Positions 44,038-53,016 of a DNA stretch of 64,000 nucleotides are shown in pieces (within the stretch, counting starts at the first letter, position 1; each line of letters opens with the position of its first letter). The notes under the pieces are model-generated. The model searched no databases. It saw only the letters and a list, made by a program, of their open reading frames with translations, and was not told where the DNA came from. Source of the stretch: Pseudomonas sp. JAI120 (GTDB lineage: Bacteria > Pseudomonadota > Gammaproteobacteria > Pseudomonadales > Pseudomonadaceae). Made by a program: the position numbers and the translations under genes. The stretch covers positions 186,001 through 250,000 of the forward strand of contig NZ_JACHCZ010000005.1 in assembly GCF_014207255.1 (NCBI RefSeq), given 5' to 3'.

Positions 44038-44168
44038 GTGGCGAGCGGGCTTGCCCCGCGTTGGGCTGCGCAGCAGCCCCAATAAGAGCGCTGCAGTGCG
44101 CCAGGCAGCTCCGGGGCTGTGTTTTGGGGCTGCTCCGCAGCCCAACGCGGGGCAAGCCCGCTCGCCAC
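44038..44168. repeat. Large inverted repeat with 43-base arms
   Basis: GTGGCGAGCGGGCTTGCCCC begins the left arm (44038-44080). The right arm (44126-44168) is its inverse with one mismatch in 43. The 45-base spacer contains smaller palindromes. It belongs to a second Pseudomonas intergenic family (GTGGCGAGCGGGCTTGCCCC) and separates the receptor from the convergent AhpD-like gene. Confidence 0.9.
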
Positions 44169-44191
44169 AAAAGAGCCCTTCTCAACCACCT

Positions 44192-44629
44192 TTACTTGGG
44201 CATCTTGCGAAACCCTACCGCGAGTCGATTCCAGCTGTTGATGGTGGCGATGGCCACGCTCAGGTCGACTTGCTCCTGGGGGGTGAACTCAGCGGCAAGC
44301 GCAGTGAAGTCTGCGTCCGGGGCGTGAGTCTGGCTCAGCAGTGTCAGGCTCTCGGCCCAGGCCAACGCCGCGCGTTCACGCGGGGTGAAGAACGGCGTTT
44401 CGCGCCAGGCCGACAGGGTGTACAGGCGACGCTCGGTCTCGCCACCCTTGCGGGCATCGGCGGTGTGCATGTCGAGGCAGAACGCGCAGCCGTTGATCTG
44501 TGATACACGCAGGCGTATCAGTTCCAGCAATGGCAGCTCGATGGACAGTTTGCCGACGGCGGCTTCCAGGGCGAGCATGGCTTTCATGGCGTCTGGGGAA
44601 GCGGTGTAGAAATCGGTACGGGCTTGCAT
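44192..44629 (-). CDS. Carboxymuconolactone decarboxylase/AhpD-like protein
   Basis: A 145-residue all-helical protein with the AhpD-type redox motif CAFCLDMHTADAR near residue 50 and WRETPFFTPRERAALAWAE. Family members are peroxidase-linked thiol reductants. Stands alone between the receptor and the Lrp gene. Confidence 0.85.
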   Translation of the reverse strand: MQARTDFYTASPDAMKAMLALEAAVGKLSIELPLLELIRLRVSQINGCAFCLDMHTADARKGGETERRLYTLSAWRETPFFTPRERAALAWAESLTLLSQTHAPDADFTALAAEFTPQEQVDLSVAIATINSWNRLAVGFRKMPK

Positions 44630-44736
44630 GAGGAACTCCAGAACGGTGGGAAGTGGTGGCTAGGTTAGCCACCGGGCCGTACGGGAGAAATAGCCAATTG
44701 CGGGGAAGAACAGGTGACCAATGGGGCGGTGTGTGA

Positions 44737-45207
44737 TCAACCCGGCAATGGAATCACCCGCAACGGCCTCACCGATTTATAGGAAAAACTCGAATAGATC
44801 TCCTTGACGCAAGGCAGCGTCTGCAACACCTCCCGCGCAAACTCGCCGAACGACTCCAGGTCCTTCGCCACCACCTCCAGCAAAAAGTCATAGCGCCCCG
44901 ACACGTTATGACAGGCCACAATTTCCGGAATATCCAACAAGCGCTGCTCAAACGCGCGGGCAATTTCCTGGGTGTGGCTCTCCATCATGATGCTGACAAA
45001 CGCCGTCACCCCATACCCCAGCGCCTTGGGCGAGAGGATCGCCTGGTAGCCACTGATCACCCCGCTCTCCTCCAGGTTCCTGACCCGCCGCCAGCACGGT
45101 GAAGTGGTCAGGGACACGCGCTCGGCCAGCTCGGCCACGGTTAGACGGGCGTTGCCTTGCAGGGCGTTTAATAGTGCTTTGTCGGTGCGATCCAGCGTGA
45201 CGGGCAT
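44737..45207 (-). CDS. Lrp/AsnC-family transcriptional regulator
   Basis: A 156-residue regulator. The N-terminal helix-turn-helix is LTVAELAERVSLTTSPCWRR, and the C-terminal RAM effector domain (VTAFVSIMME, GRYDFLLEVVAKD) binds amino acids. Divergent from methionine gamma-lyase, hence probably a methionine- or branched-chain-responsive controller of it (MdeR-like). Confidence 0.9.
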   Translation of the reverse strand: MPVTLDRTDKALLNALQGNARLTVAELAERVSLTTSPCWRRVRNLEESGVISGYQAILSPKALGYGVTAFVSIMMESHTQEIARAFEQRLLDIPEIVACHNVSGRYDFLLEVVAKDLESFGEFAREVLQTLPCVKEIYSSFSYKSVRPLRVIPLPG

Positions 45208-45330
45208 GATGTGCCTCTGTTTATTGTTTTTAGCGATTTTTCATCCCAGGACAGGGGACTTGTCGGCAATATTTGGAAAATACAGCCGTGGTTATGAGCA
45301 TAGCATTGTAGGAAATAAGGAGCGTCCGAC

Positions 45331-46614
45331 ATGAACAATAAACACAACGCATTCGGCTTTTCCACCCGTGCCATCCACCACGGCTACGACCCCAAGGACC
45401 ACCACGGCGCACTCGTGCCGCCGATCTACCTGTCGGCCACGTTTGCCTTTCCCACCGCCGAATACGGCGCCGCCTGTTTTGCCGGTGAGGCCAGCGGCCA
45501 TTTCTATACACGCATTTCCAACCCGACCCTGGCGCTGCTGGAGTCCCGCATGGCCACCCTGGAAAACGGCGAGGCAGCGGTGGCGTTCAGTTCCGGCATG
45601 GGCGCAATTGCCGCAACATTCTGGACCCTGCTGCGCCCAGGCGATGAGGTGATCGTCAGCCAGACACTCTACGGCTGCACCTTCGCCCTGCTGCATCACG
45701 GTATCGGCGAGTTCGGCATCAAGGTGCGCCACGTCGACCTCACCGACCTGGCCGCCCTGCAAGCGGCGCTGAGCCCCGCCACGCGCATGATCTACTGCGA
45801 GACCCCGGCCAATCCCACCCTGCGACTGGTGGACATCGCCGCCGTGGCCGCCCTCGCCCATCAACAGCCGAATGTGACCGTGGTGGTCGATAACACCTAC
45901 TGCACGCCGTACCTGCAACGGCCCCTGGAACTGGGCGCCGACGTGGTTGTGCACTCCGCCACCAAATACCTAAGCGGCCATGGCGACATCACCGCCGGTA
46001 TTGCCGTCAGCAACCAAGCCCTGGCCCAGCGCATTCGCCTGCAAGGCCTCAAGGACTTGACCGGCGCGGTGATGTCGCCCCAGGACGCTTCGCTGTTGAT
46101 GCGCGGCCTCAAGACGTTGGCCCTGCGCATGGACCGCCATTGCAGCAACGCCCAGGCCGTGGCCGAAGCCTTGCAGGCGCATCCCGCCGTGGAGTGGGTG
46201 ACGTATCCGGGGCTGCGCAGCTTCGCGCAATACGCATTGGCGGCGCGGCAGATGAGCCAGGCCGGCGGCATGATCGCCTTCGAACTCAAGGGCGGGATCG
46301 ACACCGGTCGACGCTTCATGAATGCCCTCAAGCTGTTCACCCGCGCGGTCAGCCTGGGCGACGCCGAGTCACTGGCCCAGCACCCGGCGAGCATGACCCA
46401 TAGCACCTACACCCCTGAAGAGCGCGCGCATCACGGTATCAGCGAAGGCCTGGTGCGTTTATCAGTGGGGCTTGAGGACGTTGCCGACCTGTTGGCGGAC
46501 GTGCAGCAGGCGCTGGCCAAGTGCAGCCGCGCCGTGCCGCGCCAAACGCTCAAGCCTCCCGCACCTTCACCTTCAAATGCCGCGCATACCAAGGCCGCTG
46601 CGGCACGCGCTTGA
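45331..46614 (+). CDS. mdeA: Methionine gamma-lyase
   Basis: A 427-residue PLP enzyme that splits methionine to methanethiol, ammonia and 2-oxobutyrate. The PLP-lysine is in HSATKYLSGHGD near residue 212. Tyr114 and Cys116 in TLYGCTF match the residues that distinguish methionine gamma-lyase from cystathionine enzymes. The C-terminus is about 30 residues longer than the 398-residue P. putida enzyme, and that tail is antisense to the end of pvdP (65-base overlap). AAGGAG precedes the ATG. Confidence 0.9.
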   Translation: MNNKHNAFGFSTRAIHHGYDPKDHHGALVPPIYLSATFAFPTAEYGAACFAGEASGHFYTRISNPTLALLESRMATLENGEAAVAFSSGMGAIAATFWTLLRPGDEVIVSQTLYGCTFALLHHGIGEFGIKVRHVDLTDLAALQAALSPATRMIYCETPANPTLRLVDIAAVAALAHQQPNVTVVVDNTYCTPYLQRPLELGADVVVHSATKYLSGHGDITAGIAVSNQALAQRIRLQGLKDLTGAVMSPQDASLLMRGLKTLALRMDRHCSNAQAVAEALQAHPAVEWVTYPGLRSFAQYALAARQMSQAGGMIAFELKGGIDTGRRFMNALKLFTRAVSLGDAESLAQHPASMTHSTYTPEERAHHGISEGLVRLSVGLEDVADLLADVQQALAKCSRAVPRQTLKPPAPSPSNAAHTKAAAARA

Positions 46615-48181
46615 ACAGGCCCTGCAACAGGTTCTCGTCCTCGCCAAAGGTAATGCGCAATGCGAGCTTCATGGTTTCCGGGTCCATCTCCATCGACTTG
46701 CCCATCTGCAACCCCGGTGTGGTGCTGCAGCCATGAGTGTCCGGGCCCAGCCACGGGTCGCCGACTTCGACCCAGCGCCCCGGCGCGAACCAAGCCACGC
46801 CATTGACGTCCAGGCGCCTGACCTCGCCGGGGTTGAAGCGTTCGTGGGCGCGGTACCAGTCTTCTATGCGGTCGTCGATCCAGCCGTGAAAGTGCCAGAA
46901 CACCGGGTTTACGTGGGATGAAAACGGGTCGCCGAGGAAGTCGTTTTCTGCCGCGTACCAGCGCGCGGCAAAGTCTGCCGGGTCGCGGGCCAGGGGTACC
47001 GGGGCGCCGTTGGACGGGTCGCGGGGCACCGAGGCCCAGCGCATGTGCAGCCAGTCGTGCAGGCCCAGTTCCATTTCGGAGCCGAGTTGACCAAGGGTGC
47101 GTTTGGCCAGGTAGCGCGGGTCGCGGTATTGGGATTCCCAGACCTGGAAGTTGCTGTGGTAAGTCTCGGCGGCCTTGATGTCGGCGACCCACTGGGTGTA
47201 CTCGCTGTCATCCGGCTCCGACCAGGTGGGCGGCAGCGCGAAGCCGTCGTGGTTGTCGAAGTAACGCAGGAAACCAAGGCGATCACGCTCCAGCGCCGGT
47301 TGCGGTTCGGGGAATGCGGGCCACGAGGGCAAGTCCTGCATGGAACGCGCGGTGCCGAGCATATGGCGGTGCATGAAGAAGAAGTCGATGCCCGAGCCGT
47401 TGCGGTCTTTGAGCTTGCCGCGGGCGTCGCGCTCTTTACCGCGCGGGCCGGGTTGCCAGCCGATGCCGCGCAGGGCGTCGCGTTTTGCTTCGGAGAGTTT
47501 GTGCCACTGGTCACGGGTGGCGTGCCATAGCTGGTGAAACAGGCGGTGCTCGGGGGCGATCAGCCAGGCCAACAGGGTCGGATTGAGGCCGATGCGTTGG
47601 CGGGCTTCGGGAAACAGCTGTTTGTGGGCGATAAAGCGGTTGTCGTGCTCGGTCAGGGCAAGCGGCCGATCCAGGTCGAGGATTTGCCCACTGAGGGTGC
47701 CGCTGCCGGCATTGCCGAAGTCGGCCCAGACCTCATCGAGGGTCATCTTGAACTCATAGGCGGGCCTGCCGTCGAGGGCATCGCGGTCGATCAGGCGCCA
47801 GTAGAGCAACGCGCCCTCGCCCGTCAGCAGGTCACCGAGCACGCGGTAGCGCGGTTCGCCTTCGCTGCGCAGGTTGGCGGCGGTGTCCAGGTAGCCGCGC
47901 AGGCCACGGCCACGGGGAGCGATGTCGAGCAGCAGTTCCAGGCCTTGCAGCGGCAAGCCCTTGAGGCCGGCGTCGCGGCCTTCCAGGCGCAGGCTCCACA
48001 CCCCGCGCAAGGTGTTGGCCAAGTGCTGCCCGGCGGTGTCGGCCAGGTCAACGGTGGCTTCGCCGGGAGTGATGGGGAATTCTTCTTCGCGCGTCAACTC
48101 GCGATGGGCATAGAAGGCGGCCGGCACAGCCGCGCCGGTCAGCGCCAGGCCTGCGATGAACCCACGTCGAGAGATGGTCAT
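46550..48181 (-). CDS. pvdP: Pyoverdine maturation tyrosinase
   Basis: A 543-residue periplasmic copper enzyme that oxidises ferribactin to dihydropyoverdine. A twin-arginine signal (SRRGFIAGLALTGA) starts the protein. Histidine motifs for the two coppers include FFFMHRHMLG, LHDWLHMRW and VFWHFHGWIDD. The gene is transcribed away from pvdM with PvdS-type promoter elements in between. Confidence 0.93.
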   Translation of the reverse strand: MTISRRGFIAGLALTGAAVPAAFYAHRELTREEEFPITPGEATVDLADTAGQHLANTLRGVWSLRLEGRDAGLKGLPLQGLELLLDIAPRGRGLRGYLDTAANLRSEGEPRYRVLGDLLTGEGALLYWRLIDRDALDGRPAYEFKMTLDEVWADFGNAGSGTLSGQILDLDRPLALTEHDNRFIAHKQLFPEARQRIGLNPTLLAWLIAPEHRLFHQLWHATRDQWHKLSEAKRDALRGIGWQPGPRGKERDARGKLKDRNGSGIDFFFMHRHMLGTARSMQDLPSWPAFPEPQPALERDRLGFLRYFDNHDGFALPPTWSEPDDSEYTQWVADIKAAETYHSNFQVWESQYRDPRYLAKRTLGQLGSEMELGLHDWLHMRWASVPRDPSNGAPVPLARDPADFAARWYAAENDFLGDPFSSHVNPVFWHFHGWIDDRIEDWYRAHERFNPGEVRRLDVNGVAWFAPGRWVEVGDPWLGPDTHGCSTTPGLQMGKSMEMDPETMKLALRITFGEDENLLQGLFKRVPQRPWYARHLKVKVREA

Positions 48182-48216
48182 TGTCTACCTTAGGAAACGG
48201 CTTTATCAGAGCTAGA

Positions 48217-48240
48217 ACGTTTGCAGGCCAGGGAAATTTA
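48217..48240 (-). promoter_or_regulatory. PvdS (iron-starvation sigma) promoter of pvdP
   Basis: On the minus strand TAAAT is followed after exactly 16 bases by CGT, the -35/-10 pattern recognised by PvdS. It is placed 36 bases before the pvdP ATG. Confidence 0.8.
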
Positions 48241-48259
48241 CCGCCCTGCCCGCGCCGCC

Positions 48260-48283
48260 TAAATTTCCCAGCGCATCACTCGT
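48260..48283 (+). promoter_or_regulatory. PvdS promoter of pvdMNO
   Basis: TAAAT-N16-CGT on the plus strand, 35 bases before the pvdM start. Back-to-back with the pvdP promoter, sharing the intergenic region. Confidence 0.8.
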
Positions 48284-48317
48284 TCCTCCCTGATAGCGAA
48301 GGCCTCAACTGACTGAG

Positions 48318-49673
48318 ATGGCAATGACAAAACCACGTTCGAAAAAGGCGCTGTACATCGGCTTGCCGCTGGCATTGGCCATCGGTGCCGGCGCAGGCTT
48401 CCTGGCCTGGGATCATTGGTTCAAGGGCAATGCCGGCTACCCGCTCGCAGTGATCAAGCAGGCCAATGAAATGCAGGACCGCTTGCTGTCGTTCGACAGC
48501 CATATCACCGTCCCCATGGACTTCGGCACCGCCGGCAACGAGGTGGACAAGGACGGCAGCGGCCAGTTCGACCTGGTCAAGGCGGCACGCGGGCGCTTGT
48601 CCGGCGCTGCCCTGACGATTTTCGGCTGGCCGGAAATCTGGAATGGCCCCAACGCGCCGCACAGGCCCACTGACGGCTTTGTCGAGGAAGCCCGCCACGA
48701 GCAGGAGGTGCGCTACAAGATCATCTCCGGCATGGTGCGTGATTTTCCCAATCAAGTCGGCATCGCCTATACCCCGGACGACTTTCGACGCCTGCATGGC
48801 GAAGGCAAGTTTGCGATCTTTATCAGCATGCTCAACGCCTACCCGCTGGGCAATGACCTGAACCAACTGGACCTGTGGGCGGCACGTGGCATGCGCATGT
48901 TCGGCTTCAGCTATGTGGGCAATAACGCCTGGTCGGACTCATCGCGCCCGCTGCCGTTTTTCAACGACTCGGTGGATGCGCTCGACGGCCTGTCGGACAT
49001 CGGCAAACAAGCGGTGCAGCGCCTCAATGACCTGGGGGTGATCATCGATGTGTCACAGATGTCGACCAAGGCCCTGGAGCAGGTGGCGCAGTTGAGCCGC
49101 ACGCCGATGGTGGCGTCGCACTCGGCGCCGCGCGCAGCGGTGGACATCCCGCGCAACCTCAGCGACAAGGAACTGCAACTGATCAAGCGCAGCGGCGGCG
49201 TGGTGCAAATCGTGGGCTTCTCGGCCTACCTGCGCCCGCTGAGCCAACCGACCCAGGACAAGCTCAACACCCTGCGCGTCCGCTTCGACCTGCCCCCCCT
49301 GCCCAACCTGGCCGTAGCCTTGATGCCGGGTGACGCGATCATCGCCGCCTGGCCCGAGCACAGGTTCGGCGAGTACGCCAGCGCGTTGTACGCGATCCTC
49401 GATGAGGAACCCAAGGCCACGCTCAAGGACCTGGGCGACGCCATCGACTACACCGTGCGCAAGATCGGTATCGATCACGTCGGTATCGCTTCGGACTTCA
49501 ATGACGGCGGCGGCCTCGACGGCTGGAACAACGTCGGCGAAATCCGCAACGTCACCGCCGAGCTGATCCAGCGCGGTTACTCCGAAGCCGACATCGCCAA
49601 ACTGTGGGGAGGCAACTTCCTGCGGGTGTGGGACCAGGTACAAAAAGCCGCCAAGCCCTTGGCCAATCGTTAA
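48318..49673 (+). CDS. pvdM: Pyoverdine biosynthesis dipeptidase-like protein
   Basis: A 451-residue renal-dipeptidase-family protein with an uncleaved N-terminal anchor (ALYIGLPLALAIGAGAG), acting in the periplasm. FDSHITVP and MVASHSAPRA correspond to the metal-binding motifs, the first altered from the DxHND of true dipeptidases. PvdM is needed for the PvdP-dependent maturation step. Two in-frame ATGs (48318, 48324) compete; neither has a strong ribosome site. First of pvdMNO. Confidence 0.92.
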   Translation: MAMTKPRSKKALYIGLPLALAIGAGAGFLAWDHWFKGNAGYPLAVIKQANEMQDRLLSFDSHITVPMDFGTAGNEVDKDGSGQFDLVKAARGRLSGAALTIFGWPEIWNGPNAPHRPTDGFVEEARHEQEVRYKIISGMVRDFPNQVGIAYTPDDFRRLHGEGKFAIFISMLNAYPLGNDLNQLDLWAARGMRMFGFSYVGNNAWSDSSRPLPFFNDSVDALDGLSDIGKQAVQRLNDLGVIIDVSQMSTKALEQVAQLSRTPMVASHSAPRAAVDIPRNLSDKELQLIKRSGGVVQIVGFSAYLRPLSQPTQDKLNTLRVRFDLPPLPNLAVALMPGDAIIAAWPEHRFGEYASALYAILDEEPKATLKDLGDAIDYTVRKIGIDHVGIASDFNDGGGLDGWNNVGEIRNVTAELIQRGYSEADIAKLWGGNFLRVWDQVQKAAKPLANR

Positions 49674-49691
49674 TCACCTAGAAGCAAGTCC

Positions 49692-50963
49692 ATGACTGAC
49701 CGCCGTACGTTTCTCAAGTTGGCCGGGGTAGTTGCCGCCAGCCTGCCATTGGGCGCTGCACGCCTCCCGCAAGCACTGGCTGCCAACACAACAGATGACC
49801 CATGGACGGGGTTCAAGCAGTTGTTCAACCAGGATCCGGATTACCTGCACTTCTCCAATTTCCTGGTGGCCTCGCACCCCAGGCCGGTACGCGAAGCCAT
49901 TGAGCGCTACCGCGCACAGATCGACCGTAACCCGGGGCTCGCCATGGACTGGGACCTGGAGGAAACCTGGAAACGCGAAGGCCAGGTGCGCGAATGGGCC
50001 GGCCGCTACCTCAAGGCCGCCCCGCCGCAGATCGCCCTCACCGGCAGCACCTCCGAAGGCCTGGCGATGATCTATGGCGGCATCAAGGTGCGCCCGGACC
50101 AGGAAATCCTCACCACCGTGCATGAGCATTACGCCACCCAGAACGTGCTGGATTTTCGCGTGCTCAAGGAAGGCACCCAGGTACGCCGGATCACACTGTT
50201 CGAGCGCGCCAGCCAGGTCTCTGCCGACGAAGTAGTGGGAAACATCCAGCGCAATATCCGCCCCAACACCCGCGTGCTGGGAATGACCTGGGTACAGTCC
50301 GGCAGCGGCGTGAAACTGCCCATCGGTGAGATCGGCAAGCTGGTGGATGAGCACAACCGCAACCGCGATGACAGCGACCGCATCCTCTATGTGGTGGACG
50401 GCGTGCATGGTTTCGGCGTGGAAAACCTCGACTTCCCCGACATGCACTGCGACTTCTTTATCGCCGGCACCCATAAATGGATGTTCGGCCCCCGCGGCAC
50501 CGGCCTGGTCTGCGCCCGCAACCCTGAAAACAAGTACGTCACGCCCATGGTGCCGACCTTCTCCGAGGACAAGGACTTCGCCACCATCATGACCCCCGGC
50601 GGTTATCACGCCTTCGAGCATCGCTGGGCGGCGGATGAGGCCTTCAAGCTGCACCTGCAACTGGGCAAGGCGCCGGTGCAGGCGCGCATTCATGGGCTGA
50701 ACGCCGAACTCAAGGAGCAATTGCTGGCGCACCCGCAGATCGAATTGGTCACGCCGCGCAGCCCCGAGCTGTCCGCCGGTTTCACCTTCTTCCGGGTCAA
50801 AGGCCAGGACAGTGGTGCGGTGGCGGCCCACATGCTGAAAAACCGCGTGGTGATCGATGCGGTGGACCGCGACGTCGGCCCGGTGATCCGCACGGCGCCC
50901 GGCCTGCTCAACAATTCCGAAGAAATCCAGCGCTTCATGACCCTGCTCAGCCAGCGGTTGTGA
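49692..50963 (+). CDS. pvdN: Periplasmic PLP enzyme modifying the pyoverdine glutamate side chain
   Basis: A 423-residue fold-I PLP enzyme exported by Tat (DRRTFLKLAGVVAAS). The PLP lysine lies in AGTHKWMFGPRGTG near residue 261, with DGVHGFGVENLDF before it. PvdN converts the glutamate at the chromophore to succinamide. It follows pvdM by 18 bases. Confidence 0.93.
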   Translation: MTDRRTFLKLAGVVAASLPLGAARLPQALAANTTDDPWTGFKQLFNQDPDYLHFSNFLVASHPRPVREAIERYRAQIDRNPGLAMDWDLEETWKREGQVREWAGRYLKAAPPQIALTGSTSEGLAMIYGGIKVRPDQEILTTVHEHYATQNVLDFRVLKEGTQVRRITLFERASQVSADEVVGNIQRNIRPNTRVLGMTWVQSGSGVKLPIGEIGKLVDEHNRNRDDSDRILYVVDGVHGFGVENLDFPDMHCDFFIAGTHKWMFGPRGTGLVCARNPENKYVTPMVPTFSEDKDFATIMTPGGYHAFEHRWAADEAFKLHLQLGKAPVQARIHGLNAELKEQLLAHPQIELVTPRSPELSAGFTFFRVKGQDSGAVAAHMLKNRVVIDAVDRDVGPVIRTAPGLLNNSEEIQRFMTLLSQRL

Positions 50964-50994
50964 CACCCCTTTCCCCTTTGAACGAGAGGTCCAC

Positions 50995-51867
50995 ATGACG
51001 CCATTGCGACTCAAACCCCTGACGGCCCTGGCGCTGACCGCCCTGTGCGGCGCGCTGCTGCCAGGCCTGGCCCTGGCCGCCACACCGCAACCGGGCAAAG
51101 TGTTCAAGGACTGCAAGGACTGCCCGGAAATGGTGGTACTCCCTGCGGGCACCTTCACCATGGGCACACCGGAAGACGAAGTCGGCCGCGAGCCGGACGA
51201 AGGCCCGATGCATGACGTGACCTTTGCCAAGCCGTTCGCCATGAGCCGCTTCCACATCACCGCCGCTGAATGGGACAGCTATATCCGCCAGACCGGTGTG
51301 AAGATCGCCGACGGCGACACCCGCCCCGGCCGCGAATGCATCGCCAGCAAGCCGCGCTACCCCCAGGGCCCGCGCCAGCCGGCGGTGTGCATGGACATGG
51401 ACGACATCAAGCACTATGTGGCCTGGCTGTCGAAAAAGACCGGCCAGCAGTACCACATGGTCAGCGAAGCCCAGCGCGAATACGCCGCGCGCGCCGGTTC
51501 CACCGGGCCATTCCCCTTCCCGTTCGACGAGGGCAAGGGCTACAGCATCGCCCAGCATGCCAACACCTACGGGCCGGCGGACGGGTACAGCTATTCTTCG
51601 CCGGTAGGCAGCTACCCGGCGAATGCGTTTGGCATGTACGACATGCATGGCAATGTCTATGAGCGGGTGGCCGACTGCGAGCACCCCAACTATGTCGGCG
51701 CGCCGACGGATGGCAGCGCCTGGATGGAGCCGAACTGCGAGGGCTACATGATTCGCGGCAATGACTGGGGCGAAGCGCCGGTGTTCTCGCGTTCGGGCAA
51801 CCGCAACACCATCTATCCGCAGACGCGGGGGGATTGGATTGGCTTCAGGGTAGTGCGCGATCTCTGA
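50995..51867 (+). CDS. pvdO: FGE-like pyoverdine maturation protein
   Basis: A 290-residue periplasmic protein with a Sec signal (cut after ALA) and a formylglycine-generating-enzyme-like fold: MVVLPAGTFTMGTPEDE, SEAQREYAARAGS, GMYDMHGNVYE, RGNDWGE and GFRVVRDL. It is required for oxidation of dihydropyoverdine to pyoverdine. Last gene of pvdMNO. Confidence 0.93.
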   Translation: MTPLRLKPLTALALTALCGALLPGLALAATPQPGKVFKDCKDCPEMVVLPAGTFTMGTPEDEVGREPDEGPMHDVTFAKPFAMSRFHITAAEWDSYIRQTGVKIADGDTRPGRECIASKPRYPQGPRQPAVCMDMDDIKHYVAWLSKKTGQQYHMVSEAQREYAARAGSTGPFPFPFDEGKGYSIAQHANTYGPADGYSYSSPVGSYPANAFGMYDMHGNVYERVADCEHPNYVGAPTDGSAWMEPNCEGYMIRGNDWGEAPVFSRSGNRNTIYPQTRGDWIGFRVVRDL

Positions 51868-51883
51868 AGCTGACGGGATTTAA

Positions 51884-51969
51884 TGTGGGGGGCTTGCTCC
51901 CGATGGGGTGCGGCAGTCGACATCGCCATTGACTGATACTCCGCCATCGGGCGCAAGCCCCCTCCCACA
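51884..51969. repeat. Paired palindrome between pvdO and pvdF
   Basis: TGTGGGGGGCTTGCTCCCGA at the left and its inverse (ATCGGGCGCAAGCCCCCTCC, then CACA) at the right form an 86-base paired structure. It ends one base before the pvdF stop codon, between convergent genes, and is the likely terminator of both. Confidence 0.8.
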
Positions 51970-51970
51970 G

Positions 51971-52816
51971 TCAAATCGTGCGTGACTTAGACCCCTTCTG
52001 CGCCAACAACTCCAGGCCTTCATGCAGCGCCGGGAACAGGCTGTTGTTGAAGTTGTTCCAGCGCAGCTCGAGGATGGTGTCGTCCGGCGAGATCTCGGTC
52101 TTGAGCACGTCGTGGAACACTTCGCCGGAGTCGATGCCGTTGTCCACGTAGTGGAACGATGCGCCAGTGAGGTACAGCGGTTCACACGGCTGCGTCTGCT
52201 TGGTCGCCCAATCCACCACGGCTTGTCCACGGGCACCGTACAAGGCATTCCAGGTGGCGTAGGCACCCCGGCGCTCATAGGGCGATTCGATACGGGTGAT
52301 ACCGGGGTGAATGTTCATGATGCGACGGGCAAACGGCGCACCGGGGCGCACCAGTTCGTCCAGGATCACCAGCAGGCCGTCCAGCACCACGATATCGGCC
52401 TTCAATTCCACCAGCGTGTCATGCAGGCGGCGTTCGAAGTCCTGCTTGCCGGCGATATGCTCGGCGCTGCCCCGTGGCAGGCGGCGATAGGTGGACGGCA
52501 CGCTCAGCAGCAGGTCGTTGACCAGGTTGCCCTGTACCTGCAAATCCGCCGGATAGAGCCACTGGCGCCCCGGTTTATAGGCAAACCCATAGTCAGCCAC
52601 CAACTGCTGGTCGCGCGGGTTCTGCTCATCGTCGTCATACACCACGCCCACCAGGTTGTAGGCCTCGCCCAGCGACGTGTCGTTGAGCGACCCCACCAGA
52701 AACTCCAGCACCGACTTCATGTAACGCTCGTGGTCCTTGTAGGCCACCGGCTGCCCGGCCTTGTCGGCGGCGGCATTGCGCAGGGACCACACGTACACCA
52801 GATTCTTTTTCGTCAT
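51971..52816 (-). CDS. pvdF: N5-hydroxyornithine formyltransferase
   Basis: A 281-residue GART-like formyltransferase that makes N5-formyl-N5-hydroxyornithine for the peptide. The N-H-D catalytic set is visible at Asn168 and His170 (NIHPGITRIESPYE) and Asp229 (VDNGIDSGEVF). The ATG at 52816 gives MTKKNLVYVWSLRN. Presence of this gene means the pyoverdine of this strain contains formyl-hydroxyornithine. Confidence 0.92.
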   Translation of the reverse strand: MTKKNLVYVWSLRNAAADKAGQPVAYKDHERYMKSVLEFLVGSLNDTSLGEAYNLVGVVYDDDEQNPRDQQLVADYGFAYKPGRQWLYPADLQVQGNLVNDLLLSVPSTYRRLPRGSAEHIAGKQDFERRLHDTLVELKADIVVLDGLLVILDELVRPGAPFARRIMNIHPGITRIESPYERRGAYATWNALYGARGQAVVDWATKQTQPCEPLYLTGASFHYVDNGIDSGEVFHDVLKTEISPDDTILELRWNNFNNSLFPALHEGLELLAQKGSKSRTI

Positions 52817-52877
52817 TGTTTCGCTCTCGCTGGATAGATCAGGCACGCGCCCATACGCGTGCGCCTACACCACAAGA

Positions 52878-52901
52878 ACGAACCAGCCGCCGGGCAATTT
52901 A
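52878..52901 (-). promoter_or_regulatory. PvdS promoter of pvdF
   Basis: TAAAT-N16-CGT on the minus strand, 62 bases before the pvdF ATG. Confidence 0.8.
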
Positions 52902-52932
52902 TCCACCCACCACTCCGCTGGGCATGCCGAGG

Positions 52933-52956
52933 TAAATAGTCGCGCCAATCCTTCGT
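52933..52956 (+). promoter_or_regulatory. PvdS promoter of pvdE
   Basis: TAAAT-N16-CGT on the plus strand, 60 bases before the pvdE ATG. Divergent from the pvdF promoter; 31 bases lie between the two TAAAT boxes. Confidence 0.8.
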
Positions 52957-53016
52957 TTGTCATGGGTAAGGGTCTGTGTGCCCAGCCCCCTCTTTTTCAC
53001 TTTCCGGGAAGTACTT

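Noticed and set aside
1560..51969. The dispersed TGTGGGAGGG repeats as a CRISPR array
   Set aside because: They are single palindromic elements between genes, thousands of bases apart, without regular spacers or cas genes.
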